The notes below the pieces were generated by a model. That model did no database searches. It had not been told where the DNA came from and saw only the letters and a list, made by a program, of their open reading frames with translations. This document shows, piece by piece, positions 7,656-13,816 of a stretch of DNA of 25,251 bases. Where the stretch lies: contig JAVBRU010000071.1 of the NCBI GenBank assembly GCA_031547595.1, positions 1 to 25,251 on the forward strand, given 5' to 3'. The position numbers and the translations under genes are program-made. The stretch comes from JAVBRU01 sp031547595. GTDB lineage: Bacteria; Bacillota; Clostridia; Christensenellales; Aristaeellaceae. Within the stretch, counting starts at the first letter, position 1. Each line of letters begins with the position of its first letter.

Positions 7656-8732
7656 TTAAAATCCTCCTCGTTCAACATGCAATCTATCTGCCATTTCTGC
7701 TTGTTTTGATGGAAACAAATGTGCATAGCGATAGGTTATATCAATGCTTTCATGACCTACACGGTCGGCGATAGCAACCGCCGAAAACCCCATTTCTATT
7801 AGAAGCGAAACATGGGAGTGCCTTAAATCATGGATTCGGATACGTTTAACATCTTGCTCCTTTGCCCCTCTTGTCATTTCATGGTGCAAATAGCTTTTTG
7901 AAATCGGAAACAAACGGTCTGTGGGCGAATGGCTATAAAACAATTTGATATATTCCTGTATTTCATCGCTTAAAAAATCCGGAATTTGAATAATGCGCTT
8001 GCTTTTTGGTGTTTTCGGGTCGGTAATCACATCCTTGCCGCTCAGCCGCTGATACGACTTTGTGATAGAAAGTGTGTTTTTCTTGAAATCAAAATCTTTT
8101 GTGGTTAGAGCTAATAGTTCTCCCAACCGCACCCCGCACCAGTAAAGCACCTCAAAGGCATAAAATGATAGCGGTTTATCCATCATAGAATCAGCAAATT
8201 TCAAATATTCGTCCTTTGTCCAAAACAACATTTCCGTGGCTTCCTTTTTACCAACGCTTCCGGCTTTGGCGGCGGGATTGCTTTTCAGTTCGTAAAATCG
8301 TACTGCATGATTTAATATTGCGCTGATTTGATTGTGCAGGGTCTTGAGATACGTTGCTGAAAAGGCTTTCCCATTTTTATCACGATGGGCAATCATTTCA
8401 TTCTGCCACTTGATAATGTCCTTTGCGGCGATATCACACATTTTCTTGTCCTTAAAATAAGGCAAGAGTTTCGATTCGATAATGCTTATCTTTGTCTGCC
8501 ATGTGTGTTCACGGATACGGTTTTTCATATCTTCCATATAGATTTTGACAAACGATTCAAAGGTCATATCTAAATCCGCTCTCGTCTGCCTTTGAAATTC
8601 CTGCTCCCAATCAAGCGCATCCTGTTTCTTTTTAAACCCGCGCTTGCACTTTTGTTTGCGTTCCCCCTTCCAGTCGGTATAACGAAACATGGTGTACCAT
8701 GTCCCGTTGCTTTCGTTTCTGAATATTGCCAT
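7656..8732 (-). CDS. int: tyrosine recombinase / integrase of the element
   Basis: A 358-residue tyrosine integrase. Residues 1-50 form an arm-binding domain (three-strand type, TWYTMFRYTDWKG), about 55-155 the SAM-like core-binding domain, and about 165-345 the catalytic domain. The catalytic set is complete: R202 (GVRLGE), H301 and R304 (HDLRH), H327 (GHES) and nucleophile Y336 (YAHLF). It would integrate and excise the element at the guaA 3' end, about 1.2 kb away. The ATG at 8732 follows the excisionase stop by 3 bases, with AAGGATG overlapping the end of that gene as ribosome binding site. It is transcribed first after the excisionase, so expression is probably shut off by the divergent repressor. 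Confidence 0.95.
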   Translation of the reverse strand: MAIFRNESNGTWYTMFRYTDWKGERKQKCKRGFKKKQDALDWEQEFQRQTRADLDMTFESFVKIYMEDMKNRIREHTWQTKISIIESKLLPYFKDKKMCDIAAKDIIKWQNEMIAHRDKNGKAFSATYLKTLHNQISAILNHAVRFYELKSNPAAKAGSVGKKEATEMLFWTKDEYLKFADSMMDKPLSFYAFEVLYWCGVRLGELLALTTKDFDFKKNTLSITKSYQRLSGKDVITDPKTPKSKRIIQIPDFLSDEIQEYIKLFYSHSPTDRLFPISKSYLHHEMTRGAKEQDVKRIRIHDLRHSHVSLLIEMGFSAVAIADRVGHESIDITYRYAHLFPSKQAEMADRLHVERGGF

Positions 8733-8735
8733 AAC

Positions 8736-8936
8736 TTAGTCCATCCTTTCGTTTGATTTTTTTGACTGATAAAACTTTTCATAAAAGAATCTGCGGTCAA
8801 TTCTGCCGGAAATAGTTATACATCCGGCTTTTTTGAGTTCCTCATTCAATTTGCGAATGAGCTTATATGCGTAAGGCGCGGATACATCAAGCGCGGATGC
8901 AACTTCATCCACACGCATAAACATTTTTTCTGCCAT
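8736..8936 (-). CDS. xis: excisionase-like small HTH protein
   Basis: A 66-residue basic protein with a helix-turn-helix resembling MerR/excisionase-type winged helices (FMRVDEVASALDVSAPYAYKLI, then a hydrophobic GCITISGRIDRRFF wing). Small proteins of this type just upstream of a tyrosine integrase gene usually act as recombination directionality factors that bend the att DNA and favour excision. A GAGAGG ribosome binding site precedes the ATG. It is the first gene of the integrase-mobilization operon and lies about 130 bases downstream of the operator palindrome. Its role as excisionase is inferred from size, fold and position. Confidence 0.75.
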   Translation of the reverse strand: MAEKMFMRVDEVASALDVSAPYAYKLIRKLNEELKKAGCITISGRIDRRFFYEKFYQSKKSNERMD

Positions 8937-9066
8937 TGTCGTACCTCTCTTTCTATTGCTCTGTTGAGCATAATGTTTTTTAGTGTCGGAATACTTTCTG
9001 ACCGCCTTCCGATTTGCCCGGGCGGACGTGCCATTACCGTGACACGCGACGGTTATTCAGTTGCCA
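8937..9066 (-). promoter_or_regulatory. structured leader of the excisionase-integrase transcript
   Basis: About 150 untranslated bases separate the predicted transcript start (near 9090) from the excisionase ATG. They contain overlapping, mutually exclusive stems: TCGGAA/TTCCGA (8986-8991/9007-9012) and CCGCC/GGCGG (9002-9006/9021-9025). A frame starting MARPPGQIG at 9034 runs through this leader into the excisionase gene, but it lacks a ribosome binding site. The arrangement could allow post-transcriptional control; this is inference. Confidence 0.3.
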
Positions 9067-9090
9067 AACTTAAACTATTTAGTTTAAGTT
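9067..9090. promoter_or_regulatory. operator palindrome between int and repressor genes
   Basis: A perfect 10-bp inverted repeat, AACTTAAACT / AGTTTAAGTT, with a 4-base spacer, lies at the predicted start of the leftward integrase transcript. The half-site core TAAACTATTT recurs as a direct copy at 9104-9113, inside the leftward promoter spacer, 33 bases (three helical turns) away, and shorter TAAAC or GTTTA copies occur at 9161-9185 near the rightward promoter. This is the pattern expected for binding sites of the adjacent XRE repressor. Confidence 0.65.
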
Positions 9091-9096
9091 ATCTCC

Positions 9097-9125
9097 ATTA
9101 TACTAAACTATTTCCGTTAAGTCAA
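9097..9125 (-). promoter_or_regulatory. leftward promoter of the xis-int-mob operon
   Basis: On the minus strand TTGACT (9120-9125) and TATAAT (9097-9102) are 17 bases apart, a near-consensus housekeeping promoter. The operator palindrome at 9067-9090 covers the start point, and a half-site sits inside the spacer, so a bound repressor would block it. Confidence 0.75.
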
Positions 9126-9170
9126 GTGGTTTTTTAAAAAAAATATTAAACATTTTTATTTAAGTTTATC

Positions 9171-9199
9171 TTGACTATCCTAAACATATATGTTATACT
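9171..9199 (+). promoter_or_regulatory. rightward promoter of the XRE repressor
   Basis: TTGACT (9171-9176) and TATACT (9194-9199) are 17 bases apart on the plus strand, 37 bases before the repressor ATG. It mirrors the leftward promoter, the two -35 elements being about 45 bases apart, and carries TAAAC half-sites nearby, consistent with autoregulation. Confidence 0.75.
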
Positions 9200-9235
9200 G
9201 GTTGCATCATAGTTTTTCGAGGGAGTGTGTTTAAC

Positions 9236-9754
9236 ATGGCAATCGGTGAAAGAATCAGATATATACGCAATCTGCGTGGCATGACGCAGAAATATTTAGG
9301 TATGGCAATTGGTTTTGACGAAAAAACTGCTGATGTTCGTATGGCGCAGTATGAAGCTGGTGCAAGAACACCAAAGGAAAAGATGATTGCCGACATTGCG
9401 AATGTGCTTGAGGTCTGCCCGCAGGCATTGACCGTTCCTGATATTGACAGTTACATAGGTTTGGCGCATACGCTGTTTACCCTTGAAGATTTGTACGGGT
9501 TGAAAATCAGTGAAACAGACGGGGAAGTATGTCTGCGACTGGATACCAAACACAAAGAATATGAGAAAATGATTCCAATACTTGCGGCATGGCGGCAGGA
9601 AACCGCAAAACTTGAATCCGGGGAGATTACCGAAGAAGAGTACGACAAGTGGCGGTATAAATATCCTGAGTTTGATACTACACAAAGATGGGCGAAAGTC
9701 CCATCCCAAGAATTAAGCGATTACCTTGTAGACCAACTGAATAAAGATAAATAA
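9236..9754 (+). CDS. XRE-family repressor of the element
   Basis: A 172-residue protein with an N-terminal Cro/CI helix-turn-helix (residues 1-65, GERIRYIRNLRGMTQKYLG ... RMAQYEAGARTPKEKMI) and a C-terminal half of unknown fold with acidic patches (ETAKLESGEITEEEYDKW). Such proteins sit opposite the integrase operon in many Clostridia elements and keep it silent. I chose the ATG at 9236, with GAGGGAG about 10 bases before it; an in-frame GTG at 9227 lies inside that site's spacing and is unlikely. There is no visible peptidase active site, so release from repression may need an antirepressor or a signal rather than RecA-type cleavage. It ends at a strong terminator. Confidence 0.85.
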   Translation: MAIGERIRYIRNLRGMTQKYLGMAIGFDEKTADVRMAQYEAGARTPKEKMIADIANVLEVCPQALTVPDIDSYIGLAHTLFTLEDLYGLKISETDGEVCLRLDTKHKEYEKMIPILAAWRQETAKLESGEITEEEYDKWRYKYPEFDTTQRWAKVPSQELSDYLVDQLNKDK

Positions 9755-9757
9755 CAA

Positions 9758-9796
9758 AAAACGGTCTTGCTGATTTTCGTTCAGCAAGACCGTTTT
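9758..9796. terminator. strong bidirectional terminator at the element end
   Basis: A perfect 16-bp stem (9758-9773 with 9781-9796) with a 7-base loop, flanked by A and T tracts on both sides, follows the repressor stop by 3 bases. It can stop transcription from either side, so it insulates the element from leftward guaA transcription. Confidence 0.9.
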
Positions 9797-9799
9797 ATA

Positions 9800-9960
9800 T
9801 GGATTGGATGATTGAACACCTGCAAGCCACTTGAGGGTTGCAATAAATGTTCAAAACACTCCTGTTATCAAATTGTTATCAAAGGGCAAAAAGAAACATC
9901 AAAAAGTCAGTGGTTATGCGGGTTTGCGGCTCTCAGCCGCTTACTCCCACTCAATGGACG
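9800..9960. other. attR: probable right attachment junction at guaA 3' end
   Basis: AT-rich element DNA changes to GC-rich chromosome here. Between the terminator and guaA lie an inverted repeat TTGAACA/TGTTCAA (9812-9818/9848-9854), the phased TGTTATCAAA repeats, and a small GCGGCT/AGCCGC stem (9926-9931/9935-9940) touching the guaA stop. The 3' end of guaA is a known integration hotspot for genomic islands. The core crossover cannot be set because the left copy is outside the window. Confidence 0.6.
9863..9883. repeat. direct repeats, possible integrase arm sites
   Basis: Two exact copies of TGTTATCAAA (9863-9872 and 9874-9883) are phased by 11 bases, one helical turn. They lie between the element's terminator and the guaA stop. 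Short phased repeats near the att core are typical of arm-type sites bound by the N-terminal domain of tyrosine integrases. No experiment is implied. Confidence 0.5.
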
Positions 9961-11479
9961 CCGGAGGCTTGGTGGTCACATCCAGCAGCACGCGGTTCAC
10001 GTGCTTCACCTCGTTAACGATGCGGCGGCTGATCTTGGCCAGAATGTCATACGGGATGCGCGCCCAGTCCGCCGTCATAAAGTCATCAGTGACAACGGCG
10101 CGGATGGCAATGGCATAATCGTAGGTACGCTCATCGCCCATCACGCCCACAGACCGGTTGCCGGTGAGTACAGTGAAATACTGGCTGATATCGCGGTCAA
10201 GGCCGGCCAGCGCGATTTCCTCGCGCAGGATGGCATCGCTCTTTCTCACAAGCTCCACCTTATCCACCGTCAAATCGCCAATTACGCGGATGGCTAGGCC
10301 GGGGCCAGGGAACGGCTGGCGCCACACCAGCGCTTCCGGCAGGCCCAGCGCGATGCCCAGACGCCGTACTTCGTCTTTAAACAGCATACGAAGCGGCTCG
10401 ATCAGAGAGGTAAAGCCCAGCTCCTTGGGCAAGCCGCCCACATTGTGGTGACTTTTAATCACCTGGCTGCCCTGGGTAGCGCCGCTCTCAATCACGTCGG
10501 GATAAATGGTGCCCTGGGCGAAATGATCCATCTTGCCCAGCTTTTCTGCTTCTTCTTTGAAAACTTCGATAAACATATGGCCGATGATCTTGCGCTTCTG
10601 CTCCGGGTCGTCCACGCCCTTGAGCGCGTTCATAAAGCGGTCTCTGGCATCCACGGCGATCAAGCGCGCCTGGAAGTTATCTGCAAAGGCACTTCGCACC
10701 TGCTCCACTTCGTCCTTGCGCATAAAGCCATGATCCACAAAAACGCAGGTCACCTTGTCGCCAATGGCCTTGGAGATCAGTGCCGCAGTCACCGCGCTGT
10801 CCACGCCGCCGGAGAGCGCCAGCAACACGCTGCCCTCGCCCACCGCTTCCTTGATGGCGGCAATCTGCTGCTTCGCGTAGCTGTCCATCGCCCAATCGCC
10901 GCTGCAATGGCAGATGTCGGTCAGATAGCTCTCAATAATGTCCATGCCATGCGCGGAATGCGTCACTTCCGGATGGAACTGCACGCCATACAATTGCTTT
11001 TCGCTGCTCATCATGGCTGCGATGGCGCAGGTTTCTGTATTCGCAATGCTTGTGAAGCCTGCGGGCAGTGCTACCACCTGGTAGGTATGGCTCATCCACA
11101 TGTCGTTGGTTTCGTCGGTATGTTTCAGCAGCGCGTTATCCTGACAAGTGCGGACAGTGACCATGCCATACTCGCGTTTTTGTGCAGGCGCAACTTGGCC
11201 ACCCAGCACATAACCCATCAGCTGCATGCCATAGCAAATGCCCAGCACCGGCACACCCAGTTCAAAAATGCCCACATCGCAGCTGGGCGCATCGGCATCC
11301 AGCACGCTGGCAGGGCCGCCGCTAAGGATGATGCCGCGCGGGGAAAGCGCCTTGATGCTGTCAAGGCTCGCGTTATAGGGCATCACTTGAGAATAGACAT
11401 TGGCCTGACGCACGCGGCGTGCGATCAGCTGGGTGTACTGCCCGCCAAAGTCCAAGATGACGATTGCTTCATGCTGCAT
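9941..11479 (-). CDS. guaA: GMP synthase (glutamine-hydrolysing)
   Basis: A 512-residue GuaA that makes GMP from XMP, ATP and glutamine, the last step of guanylate synthesis. The class I glutaminase domain has its full triad: C82 (PVLGICYG), H169 and E171 (GVQFHPE). The ATP-pyrophosphatase P-loop is SGGVDS (223-228), the XMP site includes KSHHNVGGLP and QPFPGPGL, and the C-terminus ends with the family's KPPASIEWE. Sixteen residues upstream of the chosen ATG are unlike the family and are excluded; AAAGGACG precedes this ATG. The stop is intact despite insertion of the element at this end, so the element must restore the last codons. Likely transcribed alone. Confidence 0.97.
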   Translation of the reverse strand: MQHEAIVILDFGGQYTQLIARRVRQANVYSQVMPYNASLDSIKALSPRGIILSGGPASVLDADAPSCDVGIFELGVPVLGICYGMQLMGYVLGGQVAPAQKREYGMVTVRTCQDNALLKHTDETNDMWMSHTYQVVALPAGFTSIANTETCAIAAMMSSEKQLYGVQFHPEVTHSAHGMDIIESYLTDICHCSGDWAMDSYAKQQIAAIKEAVGEGSVLLALSGGVDSAVTAALISKAIGDKVTCVFVDHGFMRKDEVEQVRSAFADNFQARLIAVDARDRFMNALKGVDDPEQKRKIIGHMFIEVFKEEAEKLGKMDHFAQGTIYPDVIESGATQGSQVIKSHHNVGGLPKELGFTSLIEPLRMLFKDEVRRLGIALGLPEALVWRQPFPGPGLAIRVIGDLTVDKVELVRKSDAILREEIALAGLDRDISQYFTVLTGNRSVGVMGDERTYDYAIAIRAVVTDDFMTADWARIPYDILAKISRRIVNEVKHVNRVLLDVTTKPPASIEWE

Positions 11480-11515
11480 GGTAAATCGTCCTTTCATAGT
11501 GTGAATGTTCGATCT

Positions 11516-11544
11516 ATTATGGCACAAAATGTTCGGCTTCGCAA
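11516..11544 (-). promoter_or_regulatory. guaA promoter
   Basis: On the minus strand TTGCGA (11539-11544) and CATAAT (11516-11521) are 17 bases apart. Only about 30 bases separate the start from the guaA ATG, so there is no room for a purine riboswitch, which often precedes such genes. Confidence 0.55.
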
Positions 11545-11555
11545 CTGTTTTCTAC

Positions 11556-11583
11556 AAAAAAGACGGGGGGCAGCCCGTCTTTT
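11556..11583 (-). terminator. terminator after the AraC/APH fusion gene
   Basis: A 10-bp perfect stem AAAAGACGGG/CCCGTCTTTT (11558-11567/11574-11583) with a 6-base loop lies 5 bases after the stop codon. On the minus strand it is followed by a run of six T residues. Confidence 0.88.
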
Positions 11584-11588
11584 GGTGA

Positions 11589-12869
11589 TTACCACTGGAT
11601 GTCCCAATTGGGTTCGTGCGCATACAGCCATTCCAGCATGCCGCGGTTGATGACACCCAGCTCAGCAAACTGCTTTTTAGAGCAAAAGTACGCAACGCAG
11701 ATCATCTGGATAGAGTACACCACATACCGCGCGGCACGCTTTTCAACGTCCGTCAGGGGGCAGACGCTGTCGTAGCCCTTCACAATATCGGAGAACAGCT
11801 GCGGCCAATATTGCATCAGCTGCGGTGCGCGGCCAAAGCATTCGCTAAGCACTGCCGTGGACGCATAGCAGGGATCAAACAGCCGTACATTCACCTCGGA
11901 CAGGTCAAAATCTAAAATGCCTGTCAGTTGACCGTTTTGCGCCAGAATGTTGCCCGGGTTGGGGTCGCGGTGGATGATCTGGCGGGGCAATTGGCCATAC
12001 ATGTCGCCCATTTTCGAAAAATACTCTTGATAGAATGCCTCCGGCAGCTGCATTTGCTTCCTGGTTTCGGGGATCGACCAGTTTTTCGCATCTTGCAGAA
12101 TACTGGTGTCATTCAGCTCCATATCCAGCGCCTTCAGCGCCACATGCAGCCGCCCGATCACCGCGCCCAGCTCCCTTGCGCTCAGTGCCGCCGTGCCCTG
12201 TAGCAGGGCATCGCTGCGTAGCGGCTCGCCTTGCAAGTGATCGGTCAGCCAATAGTTCCCCTCGCCCACCGCCAGATATTCTTCCCCCTGCAGAGTGGGA
12301 ACTACGGCAGGCACCAGCCCTTGCGAAGCCAACGCTTGATGCAGCCGCAGCTGCTTGTGCAGCACTGCATCGTTGGAAGTCACTTTTAGCACATACTCTT
12401 CGCCCACATACAGCGTGTTTTCGGATTGTATGCCGGAGTTGGCATACATCACGGTTGCCGTGCGCTGGCCTTCCAACCCCCAGGCACGCAATACCTCCTG
12501 AACCATTTGCTTGCTGAACAATCTCTTTTCCTCCTGAAACAGTAGCGCATCCCATGGCTTTTTGACCACATGGCGTTTCAAATATGCCGATGGTGCGCAG
12601 CCAAACTCTCTTTGAAAGGCTTTGTAGAACCCCGCGTGAGTATCAAACCCGTAGCGCAGTGCAGCGTCAATCATGGTTTCGCCCTGGCTGACCGCATACA
12701 TCGCATGCAACAGCCGTCTTTGCGTGATATACGCCTTCAGCGGCATACCAAGGCGCGCCTGAAACAGCCGTCCAAAGTGAAACAACGAATATCCCGCCCT
12801 GTCCGCCAGCTCCTGCGGCATCAGCTCGCACTGCAAGTTTTCCTCGATATACTGCGCGATTTTTATCAT
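11589..12869 (-). CDS. AraC-type HTH fused to aminoglycoside-phosphotransferase-like kinase
   Basis: A 426-residue two-part protein. Residues 1-102 form an AraC-family DNA-binding domain with two helix-turn-helix units (LADRAGYSLFHFGRLFQARL and the second ending FQREFGCAPSAYL). Residues about 120-426 form an APH/choline-kinase-like domain: a lysine in YVLKV (K162), the catalytic loop HRDPNPGN (300-307) and the metal-binding DFD (320-322). The kinase motifs look intact, so it may phosphorylate a small hydroxyl compound, with the DNA-binding part linking that to transcription. The ATG at 12869 follows GGGGGAGG. The substrate is unknown, and antibiotic resistance cannot be inferred. One continuous frame, so this is a real fusion and not two adjacent genes. 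Confidence 0.88.
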   Translation of the reverse strand: MIKIAQYIEENLQCELMPQELADRAGYSLFHFGRLFQARLGMPLKAYITQRRLLHAMYAVSQGETMIDAALRYGFDTHAGFYKAFQREFGCAPSAYLKRHVVKKPWDALLFQEEKRLFSKQMVQEVLRAWGLEGQRTATVMYANSGIQSENTLYVGEEYVLKVTSNDAVLHKQLRLHQALASQGLVPAVVPTLQGEEYLAVGEGNYWLTDHLQGEPLRSDALLQGTAALSARELGAVIGRLHVALKALDMELNDTSILQDAKNWSIPETRKQMQLPEAFYQEYFSKMGDMYGQLPRQIIHRDPNPGNILAQNGQLTGILDFDLSEVNVRLFDPCYASTAVLSECFGRAPQLMQYWPQLFSDIVKGYDSVCPLTDVEKRAARYVVYSIQMICVAYFCSKKQFAELGVINRGMLEWLYAHEPNWDIQW

Positions 12870-12919
12870 GGCATCCTCCCCCACGGTTTTCCCCTCCTTT
12901 CAACCAGAGTATACAGCAA

Positions 12920-12945
12920 AATCCCGGAAAAACCTTTCCGGGATT
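12920..12945 (-). terminator. second hairpin after the GNAT gene
   Basis: A perfect 11-bp stem AATCCCGGAAA/TTTCCGGGATT (12920-12930/12935-12945) has a 4-base loop and is followed on the minus strand by TTTTG. It backs up the terminator just before it. It also lies close upstream of the AraC/APH fusion gene, so it may sit in that gene's promoter region. Confidence 0.6.
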
Positions 12946-12954
12946 GCGCAATAT

Positions 12955-12979
12955 AAAAAACCCGCACATAGAGCACGGG
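12955..12979 (-). terminator. terminator of the GuaA-like/GNAT operon
   Basis: On the minus strand CCCGTGC pairs with GTGCGGG (7 bp, with two G-U pairs in RNA), with a TCTAT loop and six T residues directly after. It lies 12 bases after the GNAT stop. Confidence 0.72.
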
Positions 12980-12991
12980 CCAAAATCGATT

Positions 12992-13792
12992 TTATATGTC
13001 CATCCCCGGAAGGGCAAATACCGTGCGCACAAAGTTGGCATTCAGGTGCTTCATCAGGCCCACTTGGGAAGCGTTGCGGCGGAAGATGTGGGTGTAGAGC
13101 GTTGTGACCCCCTGATCACGCAGGATGCCGCCGGCGGCGCTCATCAGCTGCTTGGCCATGCCCTGGCGGCGCATATCGCTACGGGTGTAGATCATCACCA
13201 GCGTGGCGCTGTCGCCCGTGCCGGCCACAATCAGCTCGCACACCGGGTTGCCCTGGCGGTAGAAGCCAACGGCTATAAAATGCTGCTGCTGCATCCACAG
13301 CGTCAGATAATCCATGGTGACAGGCTGGATGCGGTAGGCATTGATGCGTTGGAGGAACATCGCCTGCGAAGCCTGATCCTGCAAGGGCACGGAGGCAAAC
13401 TGCATGCCCATCGGCGCGCGCGGCACACCCTCGGGCGGCGCAAAGGTGAACAAATCCTCGCCGTCATCATTGGCAAAGCCGCATTTGGCATAGAAGCTGA
13501 GCATGTTGAGATCGGTCGGATCAAGCTGCGCATACACGCGCGCGGGCAGATTGGGCGTCATCACGCGCAGCTGCTGCGCACGCGCCAAAAGCGCCCCAAA
13601 CAGCATGGCCCGCGCCGCAGGCTGGGCGTCGATCTGCATATAGATATGCACGGGGCGCTCGGGGTACATTTCGAACTGGTTGAACATATAAACGTGACCA
13701 GAACCCATCTGGATTTGCTGGTCGTTGGATACGAAAAGCACGTCTTCCGGCGCAATGCCCTGGTACGGGGCAACGGGGTGATTCAGTCGCAT
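12992..13792 (-). CDS. tandem GNAT-fold acetyltransferase-like protein
   Basis: A 266-residue protein that appears to hold two GNAT folds. The second (about 135-266) has an acetyl-CoA-binding motif, R205-S-D-M-R-R-Q210-G-M-A (the RxxQxxGxA/G pattern), and the ending LMKHLNANFV typical of the fold. The first (about 1-115) keeps the end of the fold (LSFYAKCGF, then a strand) but no good pyrophosphate-binding loop, so it may be a degenerate, substrate-binding half. An AGAGGAG site precedes the ATG. It lies 24 bases after the GuaA-like gene and shares its terminator, so the two are probably co-transcribed. The acceptor substrate is unknown. Confidence 0.78.
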   Translation of the reverse strand: MRLNHPVAPYQGIAPEDVLFVSNDQQIQMGSGHVYMFNQFEMYPERPVHIYMQIDAQPAARAMLFGALLARAQQLRVMTPNLPARVYAQLDPTDLNMLSFYAKCGFANDDGEDLFTFAPPEGVPRAPMGMQFASVPLQDQASQAMFLQRINAYRIQPVTMDYLTLWMQQQHFIAVGFYRQGNPVCELIVAGTGDSATLVMIYTRSDMRRQGMAKQLMSAAGGILRDQGVTTLYTHIFRRNASQVGLMKHLNANFVRTVFALPGMDI

Positions 13793-13816
13793 AGCTCTCC
13801 TCTTTGGTGTGTATAT

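Noticed and set aside
8846..9034. 62-codon frame starting MARPPGQIG before the excisionase gene
   Set aside because: No ribosome site and it overlaps the excisionase gene by about 90 bases; kept only as a weak leader-peptide idea.
9227..9754. Longer XRE repressor starting at GTG 9227
   Set aside because: The extra codons fall within the spacing of the ribosome site for the ATG at 9236.
11480..11588. Purine riboswitch before guaA
   Set aside because: The leader is too short, about 30 bases, and the aptamer core is absent.
10445..11650. 401-codon plus-strand frame over guaA
   Set aside because: Opposite strand of an unmistakable guaA; His/Ala-rich shadow.
11589..12869. Antibiotic-resistance call for the APH-like domain
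   Set aside because: The APH fold includes many kinases for choline, homoserine and other compounds; fusion to an AraC domain and lack of close resemblance to known resistance enzymes argue against a resistance claim.
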